From Chryseobacterium sp. HSC-36S06 (GTDB taxonomy: Bacteria; Bacteroidota; Bacteroidia; Flavobacteriales; Weeksellaceae), in NCBI RefSeq assembly GCF_024171485.1, contig NZ_JALJZX010000002.1:310001-374000 (forward strand): 64,000 nucleotides of DNA, read 5' to 3'. The position numbers and the translations under genes were made by a program. Under the pieces are notes generated by a model, which was given only the letters and a program-made list of their open reading frames with translations, was not told where the DNA came from and searched no databases. Shown one piece after another: positions 45,200 through 54,443 of this stretch. How positions within the stretch are numbered: position 1 is the stretch's first letter; the number at the start of each line of letters is the position of its first letter.

Positions 45200-46519
45200 T
45201 TAGAATGAATACATTACCCTTACGGTTCCTCTTAAATTTCCAACGTTTTTGAGATTGTTTTTAGCGAGGGCTTCAGTATTCAGATCGCCCCATTTTGCAG
45301 CGGTATATTCCACTTCAGGGGTAATGCTAAATTTATTTTTTTTGAAATCTACCCGGGCAGAAACTCTCCAGACATTGTCAAGTATCCTGGTTCCGGAAGC
45401 TCCTCTCACATATAAATTTTTGTAGCCGGCATCAACTCCTGAATTTTTAGTGTAGCCGAAGAAAACCCCAGGTGCAATTTTGGGATTCGCACTTGCAAGG
45501 TCTACCCAGAATGCTGATGTTTTAGTGGGTTTGTAAGACTCAGGTGCGTTGGTGTTTTCATAACCTGCAAAACCGCCGATCATCACCAAATGATGAAGGT
45601 TACCACCTGTGATTCCGTAGGCTTTGGCGATAATTTTTTCGTTGGCGAATTTGAAGTAACCGAAAAACATTTCAGAATTCACTTTTTCATCGGATGCGAG
45701 TCCGCCTGATTCGATAACCGGCTGCAAAGTCTGATATTCAGCACCAGCTCCTGCAGTAATGTTTTTACCTTTATATTGTAACTGGCCGTGAAGAGTTGGC
45801 ATTGAAGAATTGAATGTCGCAGAGTTTGCGGAAGCGCCAAGTGCATTGGCGGTCTGAAATTCACGGTCTTTGTAAGCGGTAAGACTGAAAGAAATTTCCT
45901 GAGTTAATTTTTGAGTCACCTTGATCTGTCCGGCCCAGCCGAAAGGATTAAATAGGATTCCGGTATTGAAATTGACAACGCCGGGAAAAACTTCAGGAAC
46001 AAAAGTTGGATACCAGGTCTGACCAAAAGTTACTGCAGTTTTGGGCCAGGTCAGCGTCGCGGTGGCGTGTCTCAAACGGAGGAGACCGGTGCTTCCTGTT
46101 CCGGCCGCGCTTTTGTTGAGTTCGGTGTTGCCGAAGAAATCAGCTTCGATATTTCCCGTAGCTTTTGCTCCCCATACGTCGGGACCTCTAAATTTTATTC
46201 CTACCCGCGAGGTAATTGCAAGAAAATTGCTCACTCCGGCATCATTGATGTCTTTTCCGTTCGTATCCAGTTTTTCATCCAAAGGATAAAGGTTAAGCTG
46301 ATATTCTCTGGAGTATGCGGACTGGCGACTGTCGAAACTGTATTCTGTTCTTACCCACCCGTAAATGGAAGCATCCCATTCTTTAGGTTTTTTAACTTCG
46401 GCTTCCAGGGCTTCAATCCTTTTTAAAAGATCTGCGGTGGAAAGCGTATCCTGCGCCTTAAACTGAAGGTTGAGTACTAATGTTGGCAGTATTCCTAACA
46501 AAACAGTATATTTCTTCAT
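45200..46519 (-). CDS. Outer-membrane porin, DcaP-like
   Basis: The 439-residue protein has a signal peptide (MKKYTVLLGILPTLVLNLQFKAQ) and a short coiled coil (ADLLKRIEALEAEVKK) that usually precedes the barrel of DcaP-type trimeric porins. The barrel has about 16 strands (YGWVRTEYSFDSR; EADFFG; LRHATATLTWPKTAVTFGQTWYP). The C-terminus (RVMYSF) ends in Phe. It should provide diffusion of small anions, here most likely carboxylates. It is followed by the MFS transporter gene and lies 145 bp after the zinc-ribbon regulator gene on the same strand. Confidence 0.8.
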   Translation of the reverse strand: MKKYTVLLGILPTLVLNLQFKAQDTLSTADLLKRIEALEAEVKKPKEWDASIYGWVRTEYSFDSRQSAYSREYQLNLYPLDEKLDTNGKDINDAGVSNFLAITSRVGIKFRGPDVWGAKATGNIEADFFGNTELNKSAAGTGSTGLLRLRHATATLTWPKTAVTFGQTWYPTFVPEVFPGVVNFNTGILFNPFGWAGQIKVTQKLTQEISFSLTAYKDREFQTANALGASANSATFNSSMPTLHGQLQYKGKNITAGAGAEYQTLQPVIESGGLASDEKVNSEMFFGYFKFANEKIIAKAYGITGGNLHHLVMIGGFAGYENTNAPESYKPTKTSAFWVDLASANPKIAPGVFFGYTKNSGVDAGYKNLYVRGASGTRILDNVWRVSARVDFKKNKFSITPEVEYTAAKWGDLNTEALAKNNLKNVGNLRGTVRVMYSF

Positions 46520-46664
46520 GAGTCAGTAATTTTTAGTTTGTTTCTTTGACATAACGAAAGTGAAACTAAAAATTTATTTGAAGAAATTTAATATATATTT
46601 ATGCTAGGAGTATAGTTACCGGTTAAACTGTGATCATCTGGTGTGTTGGGGAATGATAATGATT

Positions 46665-47081
46665 TTATTTCTTAAACCGTTCCCATTTGATCATCATGTA
46701 CTTATCACCAAATTCAGTGATAATAAGGCCAGAGCCTTTGATGTTTTCTTCTTTCTGCATAAATTCCAGAAGTTCACTCTGTTTGAAAACCTTGTAAGTG
46801 GTATGGAACTCAGAATGTGGAGGTCTTTTTATATTGTACTTTTTAATCCAGGAACTTATGGTCACGTGCGAAACCCCCAGGATTCGTTCGATTTCACGGT
46901 AAGAAAGTCCCTCCAGATAGAGCTGTAAAGCCTTGGTAACATAGTAATCATCGATCTGTTTGCCAAGCTTTTTAACAGTAAAATAATAATTGCAGTCGCG
47001 GCAGAGAAATCTTTGCCTTTCCTTTACAATACCACTTTTTACAACATTCTGTTGCTGGCATTTTGGGCAAATATTATCCAT
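46665..47081 (-). CDS. Zinc-ribbon/helix-turn-helix DNA-binding protein resembling IS1 InsA
   Basis: The 138-residue protein has an N-terminal four-Cys zinc ribbon (C5, C8, C27, C30 in NICPKCQQQN ... FLCRDCNYYF) and a helix-turn-helix (YLEGLSYREIERILGVSHVTISSWIKKY). This layout is the one seen in the InsA part of IS1 and related transposases. There is no catalytic DDE domain, no terminal inverted repeats and no partner ORF, so it is probably a recruited regulator, not an active transposase. It has its own perfect promoter, and lies upstream of the porin and carboxylate genes. Confidence 0.75.
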   Translation of the reverse strand: MDNICPKCQQQNVVKSGIVKERQRFLCRDCNYYFTVKKLGKQIDDYYVTKALQLYLEGLSYREIERILGVSHVTISSWIKKYNIKRPPHSEFHTTYKVFKQSELLEFMQKEENIKGSGLIITEFGDKYMMIKWERFKK

Positions 47082-47097
47082 AACTATACTTTTTTAG

Positions 47098-47128
47098 CAA
47101 ATGTATATTAATTTAGCGTAATTTCAAA
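47098..47128 (-). promoter_or_regulatory. Consensus promoter of the zinc-ribbon regulator gene
   Basis: On the minus strand TTTG (47125-47128), 19 nt, TACATTTG (47098-47105). The -7 box ends 16 nt before ATG 47081. Confidence 0.75.
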
Positions 47129-47174
47129 TATTTCCCGCGTTGTTATATGGTAGAATCTTATATTTTTTTGAATG

Positions 47175-47207
47175 TTGTTTCAGTTTCCAATAAAATTTTT
47201 ATCTTTG
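47175..47207 (+). promoter_or_regulatory. Promoter of the pyrB-carA-carB operon
   Basis: TTG (47175-47177), 22 nt, TATCTTTG (47200-47207), within the usual range of this phylum. An ATG-started short ORF begins 6 nt after the box, and pyrB starts 129 nt downstream of it. Confidence 0.7.
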
Positions 47208-47213
47208 CACCTA

Positions 47214-47282
47214 ATGAAAAGAATATTTCCATTAGACGATATACACCTTGGCAGCGATGCGGGTAACGAAAATATTTATTAA
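47214..47282 (+). CDS. 22-residue upstream ORF (possible leader peptide of pyrB)
   Basis: ATG 47214 opens a 22-codon ORF starting MKRIFPLDD and ending ENIY, with TAA at 47280-47282. It ends 4 nt before a terminator hairpin, and 53 nt before pyrB. It has no Shine-Dalgarno sequence and the transcript probably starts within a few bases of its ATG. No comparison is possible from this window, so expression is unproven; it may simply be an open frame. Confidence 0.35.
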   Translation: MKRIFPLDDIHLGSDAGNENIY

Positions 47283-47286
47283 ATTT

Positions 47287-47317
47287 AACGAAGTCATTTT
47301 GGCTTCGTTTTTTTTTG
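47287..47317 (+). terminator. Terminator hairpin between the pyrB promoter and gene (attenuator candidate)
   Basis: AACGAAGTC (47287-47295) pairs with GGCTTCGTT (47301-47309, one G-U), loop ATTTT, then eight or more T. No gene ends here on this strand other than the 22-codon ORF, so the site most likely modulates pyrB operon transcription. Confidence 0.8.
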
Positions 47318-47335
47318 ACCTTAAACTAGATAACT

Positions 47336-48226
47336 ATGCTTACAACCAGAGACTTAACTGTAGAAAAAATTAATGCTTTACTTAAAACTGCTGCGGAATT
47401 TGCAGACGGAAAAACCCTAAAAGCGGCAACTGAAATTTATGTTTCAAATCTTTTTTTTGAAGACAGTACAAGAACGAAAACAAGTTTCGATCTCGCGCAG
47501 CGAAGGATGGGACTACATGTAGTGCCTTTTGATGTTACAGCAAGCTCTGTAAATAAGGGTGAGTCTTTATATGATACCGTAAAAACCCTTGAAAGTCTAG
47601 GGGTAAATCTTGCCGTCATCCGACACAAACAGGACAAGTACTATGAAGATCTAAAGAATTTAAATATTTCTGTGATTAACGGGGGCGATGGCAGCGGAAA
47701 TCATCCTTCCCAAACGCTTTTGGACTTAATGACCATTCAGCAGGAATTTGGCAAGTTCAAAGGACTGAAGGTTGGGATTGTAGGCGATGTAAAACACAGC
47801 AGGGTAGCCAATTCAAATGCGGAGGCGCTGCGTAAATTGGGAGCAAAAGTATATTTCTCCGGACCTGAAAAATGGTTTGATGAAGGTACAATTATTAACG
47901 GTACTTACCTCTCTATTGATGATTTGGTGAGGGAAGTTGATGTATTGATGCTTCTGCGGATTCAGCATGAAAGACATGGCGAGAAAATGAAAATTTCTCT
48001 GGAAAGCTATCACAAAAAATTCGGACTTACTAAAGAGCGGGAGAAAGTAATGAAAAAGGGTGCAATTATAATGCATCCGGCGCCGATTAACCGAGGCGTG
48101 GAAATCGATAGCGATCTCGTAGAGTGTGAACGCTCCAGAATTTTCAAACAGATGAAAAACGGCGTTTTCGCAAGAATGGCCATTTTGAAAGATGCTCTGG
48201 AATCGAAAGGATTTAAATTTAAATAA
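47336..48226 (+). CDS. pyrB: Aspartate carbamoyltransferase catalytic subunit
   Basis: The enzyme condenses carbamoyl phosphate with aspartate in pyrimidine synthesis. The 296-residue protein has the phosphate-binding [16 protein letters not shown] motif and [11 protein letters not shown], both diagnostic. No pyrI regulatory-chain gene is adjacent. It heads an operon with carA (45 bp later) and carB. A promoter and terminator hairpin precede it, which implies control of early transcription. Confidence 0.95.
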   Translation: MLTTRDLTVEKINALLKTAAEFADGKTLKAATEIYVSNLFFEDSTRTKTSFDLAQRRMGLHVVPFDVTASSVNKGESLYDTVKTLESLGVNLAVIRHKQDKYYEDLKNLNISVINGGDGSGNHPSQTLLDLMTIQQEFGKFKGLKVGIVGDVKHSRVANSNAEALRKLGAKVYFSGPEKWFDEGTIINGTYLSIDDLVREVDVLMLLRIQHERHGEKMKISLESYHKKFGLTKEREKVMKKGAIIMHPAPINRGVEIDSDLVECERSRIFKQMKNGVFARMAILKDALESKGFKFK

Positions 48227-48271
48227 ATTGATAAAATTCACTCAGGTGAGTTTAAAGTTTTAGAAATAGAA

Positions 48272-49348
48272 ATGAAAAAGAAATTAATATTAGAATCCGG
48301 TGAAGTTTTCCACGGTGAAGGTTTCGGAGCCAATCTGGATACCGATGGGGAAGTGGTTTTCAACACCGGAATGACAGGATATCAGGAACTTATTTCCGAT
48401 CCGTCCTATTGTGGTCAGATTGTCTGTATGACCTATCCGCTCATCGGAAATTACGGAATTAACCGGGATGATTACGAAAGCCTCGAACCCGCGATTAAAG
48501 GTTTAATTGTAAAAGAGCTTTGCGATTTTCCGTCGAATTTTCGAAATCAGCTTACGCTTGACGAGTTTTTTCAGAAAAAGAAATTGTCCGGAATTTCCGG
48601 AATTGATACCAGAAGGCTGACCAGAGTTTTACGGAGCAAAGGCGTGGTAAAAGGTAAAATCGTAGATGAAAATGCGGACGAAAATTCCGTCATTGAAACC
48701 TTAAAATCAACCGATTTTCCAATAAATCAGGTGGAAATGGTTTCCACAAAGACAGCATACGCAAATCCAGGAAGAGGTTTGAATGTGGTCTTGGTAGATT
48801 TCGGTTCGAAACTCGGTATTCTGCGTGAACTTGCACAAAGAGACTGCGACGTAAAAGTTGTTTCCCAAAATGTTACTGCTGAGGAAATTTTGCTCATGAA
48901 TCCCGACGGAATCATGCTTTCCAACGGACCCGGCGATCCGGAAGATGTGAAAGGTGCTTCGGAACTGATCAATGGTTTGCTCGGAAAAGTTCCGATTTTT
49001 GGAATCTGTCTGGGGCATCAGCTGATTGGTTTGGCATGTGGCGCAAAAACATTTAAACTTAAATTCGGTCACCGTGGCGGGAACCATCCGGTTTTGGATT
49101 TAAAGAAAAACAGAGTCGCCATTACTTCCCAGAATCATGGTTACGCGGTAGATCAGGAGTCACTGAAAAATACAGATCTGGAAGAAACGCATATTGCACT
49201 TAATGACAGAACCAACGAAGGTTTGAGACACAAAATTCATCCGTGTTTTTCCGTACAGTATCACCCGGAAGCAAGTCCAGGTCCTGAAGATGCCAATTAT
49301 CTTTTTGATGATTTTGTTGAATTGATGCAGGAGTTTAAAGCCAAATAA
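48272..49348 (+). CDS. carA: Carbamoyl-phosphate synthase small (glutaminase) subunit
   Basis: CarA hydrolyses glutamine and channels ammonia to CarB. The 358-residue protein has the N-terminal small-subunit domain ([18 protein letters not shown]), then a class I glutamine amidotransferase. The catalytic triad is Cys246 in GICLGHQL, His331 and Glu333 in [13 protein letters not shown]. It lies between pyrB (45 bp upstream) and carB (17 bp downstream) on the same strand. Confidence 0.96.
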   Translation: MKKKLILESGEVFHGEGFGANLDTDGEVVFNTGMTGYQELISDPSYCGQIVCMTYPLIGNYGINRDDYESLEPAIKGLIVKELCDFPSNFRNQLTLDEFFQKKKLSGISGIDTRRLTRVLRSKGVVKGKIVDENADENSVIETLKSTDFPINQVEMVSTKTAYANPGRGLNVVLVDFGSKLGILRELAQRDCDVKVVSQNVTAEEILLMNPDGIMLSNGPGDPEDVKGASELINGLLGKVPIFGICLGHQLIGLACGAKTFKLKFGHRGGNHPVLDLKKNRVAITSQNHGYAVDQESLKNTDLEETHIALNDRTNEGLRHKIHPCFSVQYHPEASPGPEDANYLFDDFVELMQEFKAK

Positions 49349-49365
49349 ATCTTAGGAATAAAAAA

Positions 49366-52300
49366 ATGAAAAGAAACGACATAAAAACAATCCTCGTTAT
49401 CGGTTCCGGTCCCATTATTATCGGACAGGCAGCTGAATTTGATTATGCAGGAACACAGGCTTGTCTGGCGCTTAGAGAAGAAGGTTATAAGGTGATTCTG
49501 ATTAATTCTAATCCTGCCACCATTATGACCGATGTCGAAATTGCCGACAAAGTTTATATTGAACCTATTTCACTTCAGTTCGTAAGTCATATCATCCGAA
49601 AGGAACGTCCGGATGCACTTTTGCCTACTTTAGGCGGACAGACCGGCCTGAATATGGCGGTAGAACTGCAGAACTCCGGGATTTTGGAAGAATGTAAAGT
49701 GGAAGTGTTGGGTACAAAACTTTCTGCGATCAATCAGGCTGAAGACCGCGATTTGTTCCGTGAACTGATGAGAGAACTCAACGAACCTGTTCCGGATTCT
49801 GATATTGTAAATACCGTTCAGGGAGCTTTGGAATTTGCCCATAATATCGGTTATCCTGTTATTGTGCGTCCGGCTTTTACAATGGGAGGAACAGGTGGCG
49901 GAATTGCAAACAACGACGATGAACTGAAGGAAATCGCAAGTTTCGGTCTGAAATATTCACCAGTTACTCAATGTCTGATCGAAAAATCAATCGCCGGTTT
50001 CAAAGAAATCGAGTACGAGGTAATGCGCGACAAAAACGACAACGCGATCGTCGTTTGTAACATGGAAAACATTGATGCGGTCGGAGTTCATACCGGAGAT
50101 TCCATTGTGGTGGCGCCTTCGCAGACTTTATCAGACCGGGAATATCAGATGCTGCGAAATTCTTCTTTAAAGATTATCCGTGCATTAGGAATTGAAGGGG
50201 GTTGTAACGTACAGCTGGCTTTGGATCCGCATTCTTTTCAATATTACATCATTGAGGTTAATCCGCGGGTTTCGCGTTCTTCAGCTTTAGCGAGTAAGGC
50301 AACTGGATATCCGATTGCTAAAATTGCAGCAAAAATCGCGGTAGGTTTAACGCTGGATGAAATCATGAATCCGGTGACAGGTAAGACTTACGCTTGTTTC
50401 GAGCCGGCTCTGGATTATGTGGTAACGAAATTCCCGAGATTTCCGTTCGATAAATTTGAAACAGCAGACCGCCGACTTTCCACACAAATGAAAGCGACCG
50501 GAGAAGTAATGGCTATCGGAAGAAATTTCGAAGAATCTTTACAGAAAGCCATCCGTTCTCTGGAAACAGGTTTAAGACATATAGGATTAAAAACCAAACA
50601 GGCAGAAGCGTTAACCGACGAAGAAATTGAAAGAAGAATCCGCGTTTGTGATGACGAGAGGCTTTTCATCATTGGTGATGCGCTAAGAAGAGGTTACGAT
50701 TGGGAAAAAATAGTGGAGTGGAGTAAGATCGACAAATTTTTCATCTGGAAAATCAAAAAACTTATTGATTTTGAAAAAGTAATAACTGAAAATAAGTTCG
50801 ATAAGGAAATATTGTTGCAGGCCAAAAAACTAGGGTTTGCAGATCTGCATATCGCTCATCTTTGGGAATCAGATCAGAAAACCATCTTTGATTTCAGAAA
50901 AAATAACGCAGTAATGCCTGTTTACAAGATGGTTGATACCTGCGCTGCAGAGTTCGAAAGCGAAACACCCTATTTCTACGGAACTTACGAAGAAGAAAAT
51001 GAAAGTATCCCATCCGACCGCGAAAAAATAATCGTTCTCGGTTCCGGCCCAATCAGGATCGGGCAGGGCGTTGAATTCGATTATGCGACAGTTCACTCGG
51101 TTTGGGCGATTAAAGAGCTTGGCTACGAAGCCATTATCATCAATAATAATCCTGAAACTGTTTCTACAGACTTCTCGATTTCCGACAAACTCTATTTTGA
51201 ACCTTTAACGGAAGAAGATGTAATGAACATCATCGAACTTGAAAAACCAAAAGGTGTTGTGGTGCAGTTTGGCGGACAGACTGCAATTAATTTAGCTGAT
51301 AAATTAGCTGCACACGGAGTTCAGATTCTTGGGACTTCCCTGGAAGATTTAGACCGCGCTGAAAACCGGAATAAATTTGAAGCCGCACTTCAGGAAATGG
51401 GAATTCCACAGCCTTTGGGAAAAACCTGCTTTACCAAAGAAGAAGCTTTGGTCATTGCGAACGAAATTGGTTTCCCGGTGTTGGTTCGTCCGAGTTACGT
51501 TTTGGGTGGAAGAGCAATGGAAATTGTGTATGATGAAAAAGATCTCAGCCATTACATGACGAATGCGGTGAAGGAAAGTTCGGAACATCCTATTTTGATC
51601 GACCGTTATTTAACCGGAAAAGAGGTGGAAGTTGATGCGATTTCTGATGGTGAAACCGTCGTGATTCCTGGAATTATGGAGCACATTGAAAGAGCCGGAG
51701 TTCACTCTGGAGATTCCATAGCGGTTTATCCTCCCCAGAATATTTCTGAAGAACAGATTGCAACACTAGTTGATTATACCGAAAGACTGGCGAAAGGCTT
51801 GAATGTGATTGGTTTAATGAATATTCAGTATGTCCTTTCTGAAGGGAACGTATACGTAATTGAAGTAAATCCAAGATCGAGCAGAACAGTACCTTTCCTT
51901 TCTAAAATTACCGAAATACCGATGGCAAATCTTGCAACTAAAGTAATTCTCGGAAAAAAATTAAAAGACTTAGGTTATAAAAACGGCTTGGCTCCGAATA
52001 AAGAAGGAATTTTCGTAAAAGTTCCGGTATTCTCCTTTTCAAAATTAGCCAAAGTAGATATTTCTCTCGGACCTGAAATGAAATCCACAGGAGAAGTGAT
52101 GGGGAAAGACACCACTTTGGAAAAAGCCCTGTATAAAGGTTTGATTGGCTCAGGACGAAAAATGCCGCTACACGGTGCGATACTTTTCACCGTTGCGGAT
52201 AAACATAAAGAAGAAGCCTGTGAAGTGGCGAGACGTTTTCAGGAAATTGGTTTTAAGATCTGGGCAACCGAGGGAACGGCAAAGTTCTTCGAAGAAAATG

Positions 52301-52548
52301 GAGTTCGAACAAAAATCGGATATAAAATCGAAGAAAATCCTGAAATTAACTTGATTGATCTTATCCAGACCGGAAAAGTACAGTATATTGTAAACACGAT
52401 GACTAAAGGAAAACAGTCCGAAAGAGACGGTTTCCAGATCCGCAGAACTTCCGTAGAAAATGGCGTTCCATGTCTTACCTCGATGGATACGGTAGAAGCA
52501 ATTTTGAAAGTCATTGAAAGCATGAGTTTTAAGATGGAGAAGATGTAA
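49366..52548 (+). CDS. carB: Carbamoyl-phosphate synthase large subunit
   Basis: The 1060-residue subunit forms carbamoyl phosphate from bicarbonate, ammonia and two ATP. It has the two homologous ATP-grasp halves ([22 protein letters not shown] at the start; [22 protein letters not shown] at about residue 555), each followed by a synthetase core, and a C-terminal MGS-like allosteric domain ([21 protein letters not shown]). The length is close to the usual 1060-1080. It is the last gene of the operon, with a strong terminator 20 bp after its stop. The MGS domain is where UMP or ornithine would act. Confidence 0.97.
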   Translation: MKRNDIKTILVIGSGPIIIGQAAEFDYAGTQACLALREEGYKVILINSNPATIMTDVEIADKVYIEPISLQFVSHIIRKERPDALLPTLGGQTGLNMAVELQNSGILEECKVEVLGTKLSAINQAEDRDLFRELMRELNEPVPDSDIVNTVQGALEFAHNIGYPVIVRPAFTMGGTGGGIANNDDELKEIASFGLKYSPVTQCLIEKSIAGFKEIEYEVMRDKNDNAIVVCNMENIDAVGVHTGDSIVVAPSQTLSDREYQMLRNSSLKIIRALGIEGGCNVQLALDPHSFQYYIIEVNPRVSRSSALASKATGYPIAKIAAKIAVGLTLDEIMNPVTGKTYACFEPALDYVVTKFPRFPFDKFETADRRLSTQMKATGEVMAIGRNFEESLQKAIRSLETGLRHIGLKTKQAEALTDEEIERRIRVCDDERLFIIGDALRRGYDWEKIVEWSKIDKFFIWKIKKLIDFEKVITENKFDKEILLQAKKLGFADLHIAHLWESDQKTIFDFRKNNAVMPVYKMVDTCAAEFESETPYFYGTYEEENESIPSDREKIIVLGSGPIRIGQGVEFDYATVHSVWAIKELGYEAIIINNNPETVSTDFSISDKLYFEPLTEEDVMNIIELEKPKGVVVQFGGQTAINLADKLAAHGVQILGTSLEDLDRAENRNKFEAALQEMGIPQPLGKTCFTKEEALVIANEIGFPVLVRPSYVLGGRAMEIVYDEKDLSHYMTNAVKESSEHPILIDRYLTGKEVEVDAISDGETVVIPGIMEHIERAGVHSGDSIAVYPPQNISEEQIATLVDYTERLAKGLNVIGLMNIQYVLSEGNVYVIEVNPRSSRTVPFLSKITEIPMANLATKVILGKKLKDLGYKNGLAPNKEGIFVKVPVFSFSKLAKVDISLGPEMKSTGEVMGKDTTLEKALYKGLIGSGRKMPLHGAILFTVADKHKEEACEVARRFQEIGFKIWATEGTAKFFEENGVRTKIGYKIEENPEINLIDLIQTGKVQYIVNTMTKGKQSERDGFQIRRTSVENGVPCLTSMDTVEAILKVIESMSFKMEKM

Positions 52549-52568
52549 ATCTGTCGGTATTGAAAAAA

Positions 52569-52595
52569 ACGCGTCCTGAGGGGCGCGTTTTTTTG
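52569..52595 (+). terminator. Intrinsic terminator of the pyrB-carA-carB operon
   Basis: ACGCGTCC (52569-52576), loop TGAG, GGGCGCGT (52581-52588, with one G-U), then a T run. Confidence 0.85.
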
Positions 52596-52646
52596 TTTGT
52601 ATGGAAGGGTTCTGAATGAGAATTTTTAATTCTTAAAATACGGCTG

Positions 52647-53186
52647 TTATTCTACAATCAGTTTGCCGTTCATCATTGCGGCGTGTCCCGGGAATGAGCA
52701 AATAAAATCATAAGTGCCTTTTTCAGGCGCCGTAAACTCAATCGTTACGCTTTCTCCGCCACCAATGGTTTTGGTATGTGCAATAACTTCGGGTAACAAA
52801 CTTTCGGGGACTTCAAAATCAGGCGCTTTTCCTTCCTGTACGGCTTTGGTGGCAAACGCGGTAACATCAGTACCTTGTTTCAGCAATACAAAATTGTGAC
52901 CCATTGAAGATTTTGGAAGTTTACCAACATGGTGTAAAGTGAGACGGATAAGTTTCCCTGCCGGAACTTTAATTTCGCTCTTATCGAATTTCATCGTGTC
53001 TTCAGCGTTCAGGGCAACTTCTATGGTATCCTGGTCCTGCGAGGCGGCGGGTTCCTCTGCTGAGGTTACTGTTTCGGTTTCAGGAGTTGAACTTACCTGC
53101 TCTTCGGTTTTATTCTGTCCGCAGGCTACCATCATCATACCTGCAATTGCTACTACTGAGAGTTGTTTTAATTTTTTCATACTCAT
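52647..53186 (-). CDS. Azurin-family copper lipoprotein
   Basis: The protein is a 179-residue cupredoxin. After a lipoprotein signal (MMMVACGQN, lipidated Cys22) comes an acidic linker and the azurin fold. The copper ligands fit azurin exactly: His97 in KSSMGHNFVL, Cys163 and His168 in DFICSFPGH, and Met172 in AAMMNG. The His-Cys, Cys-His and Cys-Met spacings equal those of Pseudomonas azurin. It transfers electrons in the periplasm. It is transcribed divergently from a Cys-containing SufR-like regulator, with an inverted repeat across its promoter. ATG 53180 is an alternative start. Confidence 0.92.
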   Translation of the reverse strand: MSMKKLKQLSVVAIAGMMMVACGQNKTEEQVSSTPETETVTSAEEPAASQDQDTIEVALNAEDTMKFDKSEIKVPAGKLIRLTLHHVGKLPKSSMGHNFVLLKQGTDVTAFATKAVQEGKAPDFEVPESLLPEVIAHTKTIGGGESVTIEFTAPEKGTYDFICSFPGHAAMMNGKLIVE

Positions 53187-53225
53187 AAAAGTTTAAAAGT
53201 TTATATTTCTGATTAATATGCAGTT

Positions 53226-53256
53226 CAAAGATACCTTAAACAAGATAATAAAACAA
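53226..53256 (-). promoter_or_regulatory. Promoter of the azurin gene
   Basis: On the minus strand TTG (53254-53256) and TATCTTTG (53226-53233) are 20 nt apart. The -33 TTG falls inside the inverted repeat 53249-53272. Confidence 0.7.
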
Positions 53257-53272
53257 GGAAAAACTTGTTTTA
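53249..53272. promoter_or_regulatory. Inverted repeat, probable operator of the SufR-like regulator
   Basis: TAAAACAAG (53249-53257), six-base spacer, CTTGTTTTA (53264-53272), perfect 9-bp arms. A third half-site TTAAACAAG lies at 53236-53244. The CAAG-N6-CTTG core parallels the CAAC-N6-GTTG operator described for cyanobacterial SufR. Confidence 0.7.
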
Positions 53273-53379
53273 ATAAGTAGGATTTTTATCATGTTTGTCA
53301 CTTTTTTATTTGAATACGTTATGGTTGCTTAAGATTGATTATCTTTACCCTTCATAATTTAACAAGTATTTTAAATGAA

Positions 53380-53997
53380 ATGAAAAAAAGTGTGACCGAT
53401 CGGATTTTAATGATTTTAAAAGGACGCGGCGAGATTTCTGTTGCTACTCTGGCTATGGAACTGGGAATAACCAAGGAGGGTGCCCGGTTACATCTCCTGA
53501 AACTGACAGAAATGGATTTGGTTAAAAACATCCAGAAAAATGTAGGCGTAGGCAGGCCGGTTACTTATCATTCTTTATCTCAGAAAGGACTTTCAAAATT
53601 CCCCAATACTCATGCCACGGTAACTGTAGAACTGCTGCGTTCTGTAAAAAAACTCTTGGGTGAAAATGCGGTAGATTTAATGATCAATGATCGTGAAAAC
53701 CAGGTTTACGAACGGTATGAACAGCAAACACAGCACAGCAAAACCATGGAAGAACGGCTGGAGCATCTCAGCAAAATACGTTCAGAAGAAGGCTATATGG
53801 CAGAATGGAAGACCGAAAACGGGGAATACTTTTTTATACAGAACCATTGTCCGATTGGTGCGGCTGCTGCAGAATGCCATGGGTTTTGCGATGCCGAATT
53901 ATCAAATTTCAAAAAGTTGATTGGAAACGGATTTCAAATTGAAAGGGTACAGCATATCCGGTCCGGGGAGCATCGCTGCATCTACAAAATTTTTTAA
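53380..53997 (+). CDS. SufR-like transcriptional regulator with C-terminal cysteine motif
   Basis: The 205-residue protein has an N-terminal winged helix (SVATLAMELGITKEGARLHLLKLTEM) and a C-terminal domain with four cysteines (157, 166, 170 and 200 in NHCPIGAAAAECHGFCDAEL ... HRCIYKI). This is the arrangement of SufR-type regulators, which bind a [4Fe-4S] or [2Fe-2S] cluster and sense iron, oxygen or NO. I chose ATG 53380 (MKKSVTD) over an upstream in-frame ATT. A TATCTTTA box (53340-53347) is near. It lies divergent to azurin and probably controls it. The sensed signal is not known. Confidence 0.85.
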   Translation: MKKSVTDRILMILKGRGEISVATLAMELGITKEGARLHLLKLTEMDLVKNIQKNVGVGRPVTYHSLSQKGLSKFPNTHATVTVELLRSVKKLLGENAVDLMINDRENQVYERYEQQTQHSKTMEERLEHLSKIRSEEGYMAEWKTENGEYFFIQNHCPIGAAAAECHGFCDAELSNFKKLIGNGFQIERVQHIRSGEHRCIYKIF

Positions 53998-54085
53998 ACA
54001 AAGTACAGCAAAAACAGGAACATACGTTCTGGTTATCGAACAGAATTTTCCAGGAAAATCAAAACATTTTTCTACATAGAGACCT

Positions 54086-54116
54086 ATCCTGTTGTATATT
54101 TTAACAGGATTTTTTT
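54086..54116 (+). terminator. Intrinsic terminator downstream of the SufR-like gene
   Basis: ATCCTGTT (54086-54093), nine-base loop, AACAGGAT (54103-54110), then TTTTTT. It is 89 bp past the stop codon. Confidence 0.75.
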
Positions 54117-54443
54117 GTGATTTCGGGGGAAGGAATTTAAAAGGTTCCGGAAAGCACCCGGATAAAAAAGTTGATGAATGTTGCCGGCAAATCTTCTGGG
54201 CAAGAGCGCGCAGAACAGACCTGAAACTGCTGAAAACGGAAGAGACCGGGTAAGGGGGTGTGGTGTTCTATAATCAGTCGGATCGTTCACACGATGCTTT
54301 ACAGGCTGATTTATCCGGTAAATCTTCCCGAAATACATCAAGAAGTAGGATGGCGGTCCGCAACTTTTTTGTCCCCGGATACTTTAAGAATATGCAAGGT
54401 CATCTGAAATTTTTTAGAGAATATTGTAGTAAAGATTCAGCCC

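Noticed and set aside
46665-47081. An intact IS1-family insertion sequence
   Set aside because: Only an InsA-like N-terminal protein is present. I found no DDE transposase frame, terminal inverted repeats or target duplications.
48707-49087. Antisense ORF in carA
   Set aside because: It lies fully within the carA coding sequence in a shadow frame and has no start signal.
54084-54341. 85-codon minus-strand frame in the gene-poor region
   Set aside because: It has no motif or promoter and overlaps a terminator, so it is unlikely to be a gene.
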